NCBI RefSeq assembly: GCF_022581195.2
Contig: NC_061452.1
Coordinates: 4,967,501 to 5,031,500 of the forward strand
Reading direction: 5' to 3'
Length of the DNA stretch: 64,000 bases
From: Helicoverpa zea
Lineage: Eukaryota > Arthropoda > Insecta > Lepidoptera > Noctuidae
Under the pieces are notes generated by a model, which was not told where the DNA came from, did no database searches, and saw only the letters and a list, made by a program, of their open reading frames with translations. Shown here one piece after another: positions 12,801 through 27,800 of this stretch (its first letter is position 1; every line of letters begins with the position of its first letter). Made by a program: the position numbers and the translations under genes.

Positions 12801-15800
12801 GTATGAAAAAAAAGTCTTTGGAAGACGTTGTACCCTAACATGGATGTGGCATGTTTCTTCAATACTCATTGTCTTAAACAAAAGTAAATAAAACAAAGAG
12901 CTAAATGTATAAAAATTGGCACAATACCGCCCACCAAGTTGTTAAGTTGAACAATAGAATCCGATTCCAATTTTATTATTTATGTGAACAATAGAGTCAG
13001 AAATTTTGGCAACGTACGTTTAATATAACTGTAAAGCAGTGTCATTGCCAATGGACATACGACCTTTGTCAGCCACAGGTTATGCGCATAACGGCACTAG
13101 TGGTGTCCACATTGCTACTATTGCTACAGCTATTGTACGGAGGCAGTAACGCTGCGTAGGTAAATAGCTGTCACGGACAGATATATTGTTACATACGCAT
13201 TGTTAATTGCATTCTGGGACACAAGGCTTGCACATGATGCGGCTGCGACAGTTATTCTTTCGGTCATTACTCCTGGTTGCACGCGAACAAAGCCTACTTG
13301 TCCTTACCACAACTAAGCTTAGCATTTATCTCGCACTTTGGTTGGTAAGGCTACTTCCACAATTTATTAGCGTTACCTTTTATCTATTCTCTACAGAGTA
13401 GATTTGACTATCGAGAAAGTGCAGGAGCTTGTAAAAATATTACGTACATATCCCTCGTTAAAAGCTTTGATAAAGTAGGTCAAATCAATAAGCTATTGAA
13501 ACATTTTCATTACGTTGTTATAACATCAAAGGCAGTGCTTGCGCGGCAATACAATATATCACCAATAAGTGCACGTGTGAGTGACACGCTCATTAACAGC
13601 TGTCACGCGATCTGTTCCATTAATTAACGTTGTATTTGTAACTGCGGACCCGACGAGAGTAATGCGTAAAGTATGTTGGACAAGGGTTATGTCGGTCATT
13701 CACACAGTTAACAGAGTACCAGTGTCAACAGCAACATCCTGTCAATATCACGGAGGATCTCGTTGGCCAATTCATTACATTCCATAAATCTATCATGTAC
13801 GGCAAATGTTGATATAAGTGAACCTGTTTAACGAAATATTATGTAAGGCTCATAAATTGTAGAACATATATCCCGTTCATCGTTTGTCTAACAAAGTACA
13901 GCCATTTGTTATACGCCGTTGGCCCCAGAGCGATCATTTACAAAGTGTAATGAGAAGGCGTTGGTATACAGCACGGTATAAGTATAAATGACTTATTAAA
14001 CTGGTAAGCGACCAACAGGTCCTGCCCGCGGGGCGTGTGAAATGAAGCCACAAATTGCCCACCACCAATTATTAATTATCCACCTTTTGGCTAAGCTGGG
14101 CTACCGGCCAAATGTCAGTCGGTGTCAGGCACACACTTCGTGGAAAAGTATTAAAATTATTTATTATTTTCCATTTTAATAAAAGTATGAGCAAATGATC
14201 GAAGGAGAAGGAATATTTCGTATTCCAATTTGTAAAAATGATAGGTCCAACAATCGGGTAACGGTGTCATTTACAATCCTTATACGGACTAACATCGGAA
14301 TGTTTTTAAAGTCTGCTAAGATGGACGCATTCGCATAAGTAGATAAAGATCTTATATTACAGCTATAAACGTAGATCTAGAACAGCGGTATCATAAAAGG
14401 CATGGTTTATTTCGTCAAATGAATAGTTAACTCATTGACTCTGCATAATTACAATTCTTATGCTGGCCATCTTGGCACACAGCTCAGTGTTTGCTATGTA
14501 ATTGCGGTTTATGCACTCACCACTATGGCAGCAATGCATTTCAAGGCATAGCTTGAATAAGAAATCAAGAGAAACATAATTAGCAAAAATTCAAGAAAAG
14601 CAGTGGCCATATTGTTAATCTCTGATAGAAAACTCATCATCCTCATTCGTTCTAAGAGAAGAGGCAATGCGATTAAATACGTTAATGGAATCAGAGTAGT
14701 TTTTCATTCGGCACGTATATCGGGTGTGTCGTTCATAATCACATTAAATGAAATGCGTTAATATACTGGTTATCATATGTCGATTAACACAAAGGTAAAA
14801 GAAAAATACGTAAAAATAAAAAAATGAATTTTTCAAACAAAGTTAATAGAATAAAAATGTGATAAAATTAGAACACCATATAAAAGTCAGTCATTACAAA
14901 CAACTGAAATTCTCCCTTGAAAACTGACAGCTGTCAACTGATCAAAACATTCGATACTCCTAACTTTATCTCTGCTTTACACATGATATTGTAAATTATA
15001 AAAACGAAAAATTACTCCTGTGGTTAAACCACTGACTGGATTAGGTTATTTTTTTTACAATTCGCCATTTAATATCATAAAGTATATGCGATTTGATTTA
15101 ATGTGATTATGAACGACACACCCTGTATAAACTAGATTAGACGTAATAAAGCTGCCACATAAAACAAATAAGGAGCGAGCGGTTAAAAGCTAAACCAACG
15201 GTGAGTCTTATTTATACTTGAGACTTAAATACTCTGAGGTTTATTTGCTTCGTTTTTAAACACTTCAGATTGAACGGTAATGTAATGTGATCAGTAAATT
15301 GTAATGTAACTTGACACTGACTTACCTCACACATTTGCAACTGAAACAGCCTTCTCTCCTTCTCCATCTCATCAGCTATCTCAGCTGGAGTCACTTCACT
15401 TCGGATGAGACCAGCTTCTTTAGCCTGCGATTTCTTTTCCTTCTCAATTTTCAGGTACTTTGACTCGTAGTCTTTCGACGCCTTATCGAAAGGCCGTTTT
15501 AAATCACCCTTTACTCCTCGCAAGTCTCCTTTTAGAAGACTATCGACCGGAAACATAACTATGTTGTTTATATTTTGCATCTGAAACAAGCAATAAGATG
15601 TTTTTTACCGTCCCATGAAAATTTTGCTGTATTCGATAGAAACATGAATATTTTTTGGGCAACCATTACATAATCTAAATATGTCTCATATTATATACAG
15701 CTTATTACGTTTCACAATATCAACATTCCTGGTCATTCACTGCGATGTGTTGTCATAGTTGCTTCACTATAGTTCGGCCATTCAGAGAATGCGTTCCTGA

Positions 15801-18800
15801 CACGTCGCGATTGAACTGACGACGTAACTACATTCATTGATTATTGATATAATAATGTTGTTTTAATGCTCCTCAATTGTTAAAACGGTAAACAACCAGC
15901 AAAAATATTTTTATCGTAACTGCAACGCCATTGCAAAGTTACGTCGTCAGTTCAATCGCGACGTGTCAGGAACGCATTCTCTGAATGGCCGAACTATAGC
16001 GCAGTTTTAACAGACAAAACGCTTCACGAGGTTGCAAATGCATCGCCCGAATAGGCGCCAAACGTCGTGTCGTGAATTGAATAATGATGCCAGGTTGAGA
16101 AACTCAAATGTGCATTTGGATATGAGTAACTACTATTGGCAGAAGAGTATCGAATGGAGACCTTGACCTCATTATAGAAAATGTGATTGCTCGCATTCAT
16201 AGTTAACGTTATCAATATGAAATGATTTCTTTATAACTGTATGAAAGAATACAGTTGCATCATTACTATTGTTTAGACAATTTTAAACGGATCATTACAT
16301 GAACACAACGTAATGAGACATGCTACATCATTAAGAACGTCAGTTACAATAATGAGTTGAGCAGATAAAGTAATTATAGTTCGGCCATTCAGAGAATGCG
16401 TTCCTGACACGTCGCGATTGAACTGACGACGTAACTTTGCAATGGCGTTGCAGTTACGATAAAAATATTTTTGCTGGTTGTTTACCGTTTTAACAATTGA
16501 GGAGCATTAAAACAACATTATTATATCAATAATCAATGAATGTTATAATTTTGTGCCAAACTGAGTGTCAAATAACTTGGTAAACAATATTTTTCTAAAT
16601 CTATACTGCGCTATTACAAGGTTATGTCAGCGGTTTATATTTTGTAGTGCTGTGCTAAAAATAACAGGCAAGTATCGTAATCTGTTCTTATACAGTTATA
16701 ATATAAAATAATACGTTTTGATTTTCTTTTTAAGAATTGGAAAATAATGGACTATAAGACTTAATTATAACGTTTATGAAATATAAAAATAAAACTATGA
16801 CCAAACCGCATTTTTATACTTAGATTAAAAATGGTAACCCCAAATGGCGTTATGGGCCGCCATTTTGTGACGCTAAAACAGTCGTCCGTTGTCGTTTCGT
16901 GCGCATAGACCACGTTTTTCAAGTGTTTTCGATCTGTTTTTATTTGATTACCCGGCTTTTGTTAGACCGAGATATCAGGATTGATTCTGTTATTGATAAT
17001 AATATAATTATACATGTAGGCGAAGATGATGATGAAGACACCACCTCCTCAAGCAAATCGGAGTCTGATTAATATTCTGTTCGCACATTCAATTCAATGT
17101 ACTTGTAACAAAGAATAAATAAAACAATTTTATTATATGAATATTACCTTTTTTTGGTTTCCACTTAAATAACTAAAATATAAAACAAATGATTCCGCCA
17201 ATTTAAAACGAAAATAATCTTAAAATAATGCGGCGGTTCATTTTGAAGGAACGGTAACGAACTCAGTGTTATGTTGTGCCCATCACTAGTCGTGACTAAC
17301 TGATAGGTGTCAGGAACGCATTCTCTGAACGGCCGAAGTATAAACAGATGAGAACAAAAAGTCAACACGCTATATGGAAACCCCATTCACGGAGGGTCGA
17401 TTATGGAATCAATGAAGCGAATGCGTCTCTGACAGACGAGACTCGGGAGGGAATGAGGGACAAAGGGTTGATGTTCACAATGAAACCCTTCCTGAACATT
17501 GTTGCTGGCCATTGAATGTTCCGCTAATTATAACGTCACAGGGAAACTAGAACGTGTTTATGTTAAAATTGTCTGATGTTCTAGAAAAACTGAGTTCACT
17601 GCTGAATAAAGCCCAACAGGTTATGTTGAAAAACAAAACACTTTTAAACCTTATGAAAATGAAGAGTTTCATCAAGTTGACAAGTCAGATATCGAAATTG
17701 GCGCAGTGAGACACAACAAATGGTTAAAAGAAATTGGTGAATACTGCAATAAACTGGCATTCCACAAGGTTAATCAATTCAGCGAATGTGTAGCACATGG
17801 CTGCGGGCTGGAAGTGCAATCTGGCGCAATCTCGATAACAAGTCGATACTCGGACACAATGTTATCCGCACGCGATACTCCCATCGCGGCACGTCACCAA
17901 CACGCTCGATTAATCGCGGAACGCTTATCTGAACGCAGAATTGAATTACCAACCAGGTTTCGCTTTCCACGTTCTATGAAGTTGCACAAGCATCATGGGG
18001 ATTGAAGGCTTTGCGAGAAAGGTTATCGATAGCTTTAATATTACTCTTCATTGTTAAAACCTGTCAGTAAGCTACTTAAATATCACATCCAATGCAATAT
18101 TGACATAAAAAAATATATAAAAAGATAATACGTGGCTTACTGTACGATTAATTTAATTGATAAAATGAATATTATCATCTATGTAAGTATTCGTTTCTTT
18201 GCATATTATCAACTAGCTTCTGCCCGCGACTTCGTACGCGGATCCTGTCCCTTATGCCAGCGACTACGGGGTCAGCAAAATCAAAGATCTGAATAGTCTG
18301 ATATTGAATTTTAAGGGCCCGTTGACTCGAAAACAACGGAATACGCATAACCATTAGAAACGTTCCATATATTAAATTTTTGTACTTTAACGGCAAAAGC
18401 ACAGCAGACTAAACAAAACGCTGAGAACTGAACCGCAATAGACGTGACCATAGGGATAAAATTAGTGATTCTACTTAGTCCGCATTTAAGTTGTGTGGGG
18501 CAAAAATATTACACGTGTTATTACCTAAAAAAACATTAAATAGATGACAAAGTCGTGGTGACTTAGTGGAAGTCGTGGTGGTTTAGTGGGTAGAGAACCA
18601 ATCTCTCAAGTATGAACGTGCGTCTTTGATTCCAGGTCTGGCAAGTGCCTGCCAATGCAACTTTTCTAAGTTCGTATGTACTTTCTACGTATATTTTGGA
18701 TACCGATGACCGTTATTTGGAGGGGATGTTAAACTGTAGGTTCCGGCTATCATTGAACATTCTTGGCAGTCGTTATGGGTAGTGAGTCTTACCAAGGGGT

Positions 18801-21800
18801 GTTGGGTGGAGCGGGCAACCGGGTTATGGAGGTCAGATAGGCAGTCGCTCCTTGTAAAACACTGGTACTCAGTTGCATCGTGACTGGAAGTCGACCCTAA
18901 CATATGTAATTGGGACAAAGGCTCTTGAGATAATAACGACAATAATAATGAGATATAGGCACCGCAGGACATCTGAGGCTGATGACGGGGAGTAGCGACC
19001 CCGCGGGGCTATATATATTGAGTTCTCCAGGGAGAGTATACTGTCCCCCCATCTCCGGCCGGTCGGAGTGAACCATGACGTGGGTAGGTCTCACGCCTCT
19101 GGCTTGGCTTGGCCGTCCAGAGTGGAGCAGGATTAGTAGCCCTGCTCAGAGGGTAGGTGCCTCATGGGAAGCACAGGGAGCGCGTAATCTGCGTTTAAAG
19201 TCCGCCGAGGTATCCTCACCCTTCAGCCGCTCATGTCCCTGTTGCCCTCTTGTTGCTATTCAGTGACTGGTTCCCGGGGGCCCAGTAAGTGAGGTGGCGA
19301 GTCCACCGAGGTCCACCTGCCATTTTTACATGTAGCTAATACATTGTCATCCACTAACATCCCATCACAATAGCCCAATTAGTTTTCCTCCATAGTTAGC
19401 AATAGTTTAGCACAGAACCGGGGATTGTCTTTTTTTAACGACGTCCATCGGGGATTGTCCTTGAGTTCATTTCTATAGTGTATAAAGGGATAATTGTCGG
19501 TTTTGTGTCACCATTTCATTAAAGTTGTCTCAAAAGGGCTTCAGCGTGTTGGCTTCGGCTCCGCGTTTGCCTCCCAAAAATTCGGAACTCTGTAGTTCCG
19601 AGGTCTGGAAGAGACATACAAAATAATAATGAGATATAACGCAACAAAGTCGGAGAGTGGGGGCTCGTGACGCCACGTCTAGTTATGTAAAATTTGTACT
19701 ACGCAGTGACTTAACACAAAATTCAAGCGTGTTATATCTACGTTATTATTTGTTTGTGAGAAGGAGAAAAGAAAAAATACGTGTCCATTATTTTAAGGTT
19801 ATCTAAAAGACGGACTAATTACTTTTTTTGATTCACCATACCTATTTCATAACATTTATTTCTATACATTTCAAGTGTAGTATTGCTCTTGAAGTTCCAC
19901 ATCAGGTGTTCCAGATCTTCGATGTTTATACGTCAATAGAGAGTGCTTATCAGATTGAACCACTTTTGCTAAAACGTCATATCTTCATATGCTGTCTAGC
20001 TGGGCTCCTGGAGTTCCACATCAGGTGCTTTACATCTTCAATTTTTATAAGTCAACAGAGAGTGCTTATCAGATTGAACAACTTTTGCTAAAACGTCATA
20101 CCTCTGTATGCTATAGTCTGGCTGGGCCCCTGGAGTTCCACATCAGGTGTTTTAGATCTTCAATTTGTATAAGTCAATAGAAAGTGCTTATCAAATTGAA
20201 CAACTTTTGCTAAAACGTCATACCTGTATATGGTACAGAGAAGCTGGGCTCTTGAGGTTCCACATCAGGTGTTCCAGATCTTAAAATTTATTATCTCAGC
20301 TGAAAATGCTCATCACATGAAACAATTTTTGCCATGACACCATTTTTGTATTTCTTATAGTTTTGTTGGTCTGTTGGAGTTCTGCATCAGGTCTTCAAGT
20401 TTCGAAGATAAATTATAGCCTATATGTTGACCAGGCTTAATACTGATACAACAAAGAAAAAATCATTGAAATCCGTTCAGTAGTTCGGAAGATTAGCGTG
20501 TACAAACAAACAGACATACAGACATACAGACATACAGACATACAGACAGAATTTTTTTTTTGGATTTGTGCTCCATTACTGTTTCTAAACCCCACCCAAT
20601 TATTATTTTTTTAATATATTCAATGTACAGACACAGTTTTTTTACAGATTTATTATATGTATATATATAGATTACATATTGTTAAAAGCACATTTTCTAT
20701 TTGAAAAATGATCGATTAGCTCTTATAATAATTGATTATATTCATTATAAATTGTTTATAAAATTAACAATTATTTAAATTGTCATTAGTTGCAAAGTCC
20801 AAAGATAACAATCAAACTGTTACACCTGACCTTCGACATCTACAGTCCACAAGACGAGTCCCACAGAAGACTTAACAAAAGCTGTTACATAATTAAGCTC
20901 GTAATTAATTAAAAAAATAGGTGCAAAACGAACTTTTTGCTGAACTTGTTACGTAGTGTAACAATGATCATTGTTTGAATTGAGAGCACGTGCGATCCGT
21001 ACGCTTTACTATATTGTATGGTAATTCGAAATCCCACGCTAAAATACCGGTAATGTTTGTTACACATATTAGACATGTTTTTATTAGATTTCCCCCCTTG
21101 TTGAGGTAATATGGGGCTTACCATAACGATGTACTATTGCCAGTCAGGTAAATAGGTATTCAGTTTATAATTATATTAAATAATGTTTTTATCAGATACA
21201 TAGATGAGTTACTCAGGTAGTTTTGCCTTTCCTTTCGATTATCATGTATGTATGGCTAACAACTGATTAAAAAAACTGCTAACATAATATACCTACTCCT
21301 CAATATGGAAAAAAGTTTACAAACTAATTTCACGAATATGAGGGGTTAATTTAAGCTACGTAGCTCCACTTCAGCTGCTTCTCAGTAGGTTGAACTTTCC
21401 TTGATTGCTTCCTCTACTCTGTATTTCAACGAAAATTAAATGAACTAACCAACAATTCCGCAGAACACGTAACTCCCTTAATTGGCAGGGAAATTAAATA
21501 ATGTCTGGACAAATAAATAATGTCTGGACACCTTTTCACACACGGTCGGTTAGCCCCATGGTAAGTTATTTATTAACTTGTGTTATGGGTGCTAACACAA
21601 CTGATAAACTACATATAGCTACATATATACATATTTATGAATACATATTGTAACACCCAGACCACGGCCAACAAGCATGCTCATCACACAAATGTCGACC
21701 GAACCTACTACTACCGAACGACGAAATTAGATATACTTTCTTATTTACTTATCTTACTAGCCACCATAGAATTGCTAAACATTTAGACAACGAATTTATC

Positions 21801-24800
21801 ACGTTAACCTATGTATGTACGTATTGCTTTTTTGCAAATATTGCAAATATTCGGAGAACAAAGAAAAAACTCAGTAGAAAATAATTAATTGATTCCTAAC
21901 AACATAACAAAGTGTTAAGACTTAAAGGGGCTTGATTAAGTGCTCGTAAATAAATTAAAAACAAAGAGGACTCCGCGCCTGTTTTACCTGATCAAATATT
22001 TATGCACAGTGGTAAAAGCGAATTTAACAGTAGAAATAAGAGATACCCTATTAGAAGCAATGTTAATAATTAAACTTTCACAAAATCCGAAAAGATACTT
22101 TGGAAATAAGATCTTGTATTTGGATATTAGAGATACTTAATACGTATAGATTATATTATCTGGAACGACGCTGGAAAGGAAATTAATTTCTCGTCGAAGT
22201 CATCTAATAACGTGAGCGATTTGAATGGTTCACTCCAGAAGACTAGCAAAGTTTTACAATTAGCCATTTCATTACAGACGAGCTACCAAGTGTTAGTGGA
22301 AAATCCATAATATTATGGAATTTGTATAAAGTTGATCCGATTTGTTGGATATGGGTGCAGGTGAGACAAAGAAAACACATGTATCCTGAACGACTGTTAT
22401 ATTTCGAATGTAAGAACGTACGATTAAAGTGAACATTGAATGATTGAATGTTTGACGAATGATTGAAGTAGGTATGCTTTATATAATCTTGGATATTTGT
22501 AAAGGAGGTATTATACGTACATCGTGCGTATATTCCAACAGCCCCCCTCAAATGTACAAGCATTTTATACAATCATAAGTCAAAAATCGTTTACCCAAAC
22601 TTGGCTGCAAAACAGCACCTTTTGAACGTCAGGAATTTATAAAAGACAGTCCCCAAAACGCCCACCTTTCACCACTTCCTATGTGTTTTTACTGGGAAGA
22701 AGAAGTGGCGCAACAAACTCCCCAGCAACACATGTCTTTCTGTAGGTTAGAAGAACCTTAAACATTGTTTGATATATAAAGTATACAATACAATTTGTAC
22801 ATTGCAGTATAGGACAATATGCAATATTTACATACACTTTATACAGTCATAAATAGTACCTGCTGCATATCAAATTACAATAACTTTGATCAACAGCTTA
22901 GATTATAAACATAATAGCATTCTAAATAAAATCATTGAACTGAAATTATTCAAAAATTTACATTAAGTTCAACTTAATTCTAAAAACTTTGCATCATAAG
23001 TCAAAGTCAAAACATTTACTTCATTTAGACCATAACAAGCACTTATGAAAGTCAAAAACATAAATAAGTTTGATTCTAGTTGCTCATTCCAACAGTAGCT
23101 TCCTATGGAGAAGAACAGGCAAGTAACTCCATGGTTACCTTTTTTTTCTTTTTTTTTTTTTTTTTTTTAAATACATAGTATGGTATTACAGTTTATATGT
23201 ATTGATACATACAATAACAGCATGCGAAGGTCATGTAGAATCACAAACAAAAACATATGAGAATTAAATTACCATTAAAATGCTTCATGCTTCAAATTTT
23301 CATGTTTCACGAAAATGCATGAGTCAAATACCATTTATAAGAATAATTATTAAACATGATATGAATCTTTTAATGTACTTTGTAACTTATCTTGTAATAA
23401 GTATAAACATTCACATATTTTACATTAATTAATACTTTTATATGTACATATTTTGTCACCAGACAAATAGTCAAAGGAAAAATACAATTTTACTAGCTGG
23501 TAAAATTTTAATTTGGTTATTAATTAGATATTGTTATGTCCTATGGAGCAGGACCACCACATTTCTAAGCATTTTTATCTTGAACTTAATGTTCTAACTT
23601 ATAATATGCTTTCTTAAAAAGTGTGGCTTTTTTTTATATATGAGTTTTAAACCTCATGTCATTCAGTTCCAGACTGTTGCCTGGTTGTCTGGTATTTTGT
23701 TATTACATTTACTTATTTATTTACATATACAACCTTACATCTACCCTTACAGGACGTGCCTAATGCGGCAGATGGGTTCTTATTAATTCTAAACTAAACT
23801 AAAACACATAAATAACACATCACATCACATCACACAAATCAACACATAAAAACTTAACTAAATTCGTCACAATATCGTTTGTGATTTGTAGGATTATTAG
23901 CGATGCTAATACAACTGTTATTAACTTCATATATCATCATTGTCTGTTTTATCAGAATAGAACTATGTTATAATGATTTTATCCAAATAGCTTCTCTTAT
24001 AGCTTCAAATAAGCATATATTCAGCTTCTGTTGAGGAACCGGCGACTATTTTGTTTCCGTGTATTCCACGAAATTGTACAATTATCAAACACTTTAAATA
24101 TGTGATCTGTTGTACTTATGCGGTCAATAACGTCGCCTCAACCAATCAGAATCTGCATACCCTGCCATCAGTTGTTTGTAATCACATTTCACATAGGTGA
24201 GCTTTAATTTAAAGAGTTCCTTTTATGTATCTCAAAAGATGTTTTAACCACTTCCATAACTTCATTAATTTTACTTTGATACTGACTTATAATACCTATA
24301 GCAGCACAAATATTTGGTCATGTACTAAGCATTGCATGCGCATTGCGTACATAAGGCACTTCCATATAGATATCTTCCTTGAGAATGCCTTTCTAAACGG
24401 CGGTTTTTACATCCATAAGATGGGCATGTAAATCAAACTGATTTGCAAGAGTTAAAATAAATTGGAAAGATTATATTTGAGCTACTGGAGTCAACGTTTC
24501 GTTATAATCTTGTAAGCATTGTTGAGTGACACCACGAGCTACTAATCGGGCTTTATACCATGTAGGTTTACCCAACTCGTTATTCTTAATTGTACATACC
24601 CAATTTGAGCTTTTTATGTTAAAATTTTTAGGTCTTGCTATGAGAGTCCAAGTATTATTTCTATGATTAGACTCTATTTCACTTTTTGTGGTTTTCAACA
24701 TGTGTATACTAGAATCATCCCCACTAAAAATGTCACAATAGGTGCATGGTAGTGATTGAACAGTTGTGAGCGATAAGCAAAAATGGGTCATCAATCCTTT

Positions 24801-27800
24801 TATAATCTATTGGGGTACTTTGAGAATTATTTGTATTACGTCTCAGTTTGCTAGATGAAGGTCCAGCTTCTGAGCTATTATCAGGGGATTGATTATGTTC
24901 TTGTTTGTTGCCTATTAACTTTGCCGATTTATCGTCGTTATCGTGCTTGTTAATTTAGGCGGGAATTTGAACAGGTATTATAGAAATACAACTCATCAAA
25001 TCATCATCATCATTGGCCACAGAGCATCTTGGACAGATGATTGTGGCAGTGCTTGTCTACGCGGTTATTAGTGCCGCAAGCACTTTCTTTCATCAAATCA
25101 ACATCCCTCGCAATAGGGAATTGGTTATTTTCTGTATTAGGTAAATAGTTTGTAACCATTTTGGTCGTAACCAACTAATATGGCTTTAAATGACTTTTCG
25201 TCAAATTTCGAGGCTTTAGTTTTATCATGAACATGTTGAACCGAATCATCATCATTATTTTAAATGTCTTGAATGACTTATTTTCGGTTTCGTATTTTCG
25301 GTATTGATTGTGTCATGTTTCGTATGGTGTTTTATTATTGGCGAGCGCTTTTGTGGGTAGTCTATTTGTTAAATATGTATATTAATATAGCTTCATCCCA
25401 GAATATTTTATATAATTTCGCACTTGTAACCAATGGTCGAGCCATTTCGGTTAACGTACGATTCATACGCTCCTCGACAACATTTTGTTGTGGCTATTCG
25501 ATACTGTTAAACAGTACCTAAGTAATTCCTTACAAACACAATAATAATCTTTAAATTCATTAGAAAGATATTCTCGCCCACTATCGCAATATAAATTAGT
25601 TTACTTTATGGTTAAATAAGTTTTCACTTTTAGCAACAAAATCTTGAAAACATTTCAGCACTTCTGACTTAGCATACATCAAATATATATAACAGTGTAA
25701 TATTACACTGTAATGTATAAAATTGTCTATAAAAGTAACAAAATAGTTCTTATTATCTACAGTACATGGTTTTTACCAAGTATGCAAGGTTCAAATAATT
25801 CATCAGCATTACCAAATTATCAAATAAAAACATTATTTTCATCAACTACATATTTGAACATAAAATTTTTCTGTTTATTTAAGTGAGTACTATGCCGTAT
25901 TATTTATACTCTTTTACACAGTCTTGGTTATTCTCTTCAACTAAATTTAAATTACTCAGAGAATTATTACTGTTTAAAAGTAATACTAAAAACATTATCG
26001 ATTGATGTTCTCACCTGTCATAAAACATTTATTATTTTTAACATAAATGTTGAAAAATTTACCGACATACCAGTCTTTTGGCATATTATAACGTACCTCC
26101 GGTGAATATAAAACGTCATCAATTGATCCTTGAATTTATGTTGTTACCTCGATTTACCCTTTACCAAACTCCAGGATTGAAACTCCTTTCCTAGCAACAC
26201 CGATCTTCAATGGTGTGGATAATTCGACGTACGAGGTTAAAACCTTTTTACATTGTCAATCTTTTAATTTTTTTTTTTTTTTTTTTTTTGATTTGTCAAT
26301 ATGATATGTCATCATGATCTGTCACACCAGAATCTAAAAGAAAATAAACAGTATTAGCTATTTTCTACATAATTAGCAGACAATTTACATTATGAAATCA
26401 TAAAAACGAAACCGCCCTGGTCATTGTTGCAGTATTCAATGTTATTGGCAGACTTTTGAAGTTCACCCATTGATTTATTTTGCTGCAGTCCCTTTAAGTA
26501 ACGGCAGTCCTTTTTGAAATTATTCTGACGTCCGCAATGATCACAATACATTTTTGATATTATATGCATTGAATTTCCTGGTTGATAATTATTTTTATTC
26601 TTCTTCTTTCGTGTCGATGACATGTCTTATAGTGAGACTACACTTTGTCAGCCCAATATGCCGCCACAGCGAGAGCTCTAATTATTTTTATTTTGAGTGT
26701 GGGTCTCATTATTATTATACAATTCATGTTCGAGTAGGCGTAGTCTTCACAGAAACCATATTGAGTTGCTCATCACCTAGCAACGCAGAAATAACACCGT
26801 CATAAGATGTGATATTTTGTTCATTGTTAATGCAATTTTAATTTACACTCTTTCACTGAATTTAAAATTTTGTTGTATTACTTTTAACTACAGAAAACGG
26901 CCTGGGCCCATAACCTGTTGGATATGGGTGCAGGTGAGACAAAGAAAACACATGTATCCTGAACGACTGTTATATTTCGAATGTAAGAACGTACGATTAA
27001 AGTGAACATTGAATGATTGAATGTTTGACGAATGATTGAAGTAGGTATGCTTTATATAATCTTGGATATTTGTAAAGGAGGTATTATACGTACATCGTGC
27101 GTATATTCCAACACGATTGAACAAAGATAAGCGTCGTGTAGACCAAAAGCACACCAAAAGGCACAAAATTGTTGTTATGATCATAAAAGTTGATTGCACA
27201 GACAAGTATGCGAATAGACCAGACAAATAGCGAAGCTAAAGTGACTTTAGTCATACAACTCATACATATTATTATGATTACTGTAACAGTCACAATTCGG
27301 AGTGGTAAACGGAGCGGAGAGCGGCAATCTCCTCATGCGAAACGCGACAACTTGTCCAGTCATCGGTGAGTAATTCAGGACAAGTTTTACTTTGGAACGA
27401 TGCAGTTTCATATAGCTCATAAAAAGTATTACATAAAAACGAATATATGATGGCAAAAACTATACTTACTCAGGTGTCTGTTCACTAAGAAAAGCGACGT
27501 GGCTTCATACGCGTTATTATCGTTAGAAGCCATATATGCAAGAATAACATGCGTGTATGGCTGTGCTGTACATAAATAGCAACAAATTGCTATCGTGTTG
27601 TCTTTGTATGTATGAGCTAATTATACAAAATTACTTCTTTGACATTGGCACACTGATCATAGGCAGAAAGAGTTAGAACCTGACCCGCTAAATCTTTATC
27701 GCCAATTGAAGTCAATACATATCTAAAAGACTAAGAAACTATGTTTAATTCAGCATAAAGTTGGTCTTTATAATAGTACTCTAATTTATAGTTCCATATG

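Larger units (their letters stand above)
22343..27113 (-). mobile_element. Ty1/copia LTR retrotransposon, structurally complete, coding region decayed
   Basis: A 4771-bp element in sense with ASAP, inside intron 3. Its 198-bp LTRs (22343-22540 and 26916-27113) start TGTTGG and end CCAACA, and I found no difference between them. A 5-bp duplication CGATT flanks it (22338-22342 and 27114-27118). Directly inside the 5' LTR (minus strand) is GGTTATGGGCCCAGG, the copia-type primer site matching the middle of initiator Met tRNA. A purine tract (GAGGGGGG) abuts the 3' LTR. Relics of Gag, integrase and RT occur in the right order but are broken, and two long T tracts interrupt it. It looks like a non-autonomous copy. 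Confidence 0.93.

Noticed and set aside
17706..18005. 99-codon plus-strand frame as a gene
   Set aside because: No family resemblance and no promoter, splice or poly(A) context, within a repeat-rich intron.
18549..18630. Functional tRNA gene
   Set aside because: A- and B-box-like words are present but no cloverleaf with a proper acceptor stem; the sequence continues into a SINE body.
19894..20400. CRISPR-like array
   Set aside because: The genome is animal, the units are 122 bp and head to tail without unique spacers, so it is a tandem repeat.
24225..24431. Host gene within the copia element
   Set aside because: No domain, and the surrounding remnants fit decayed copia coding DNA.
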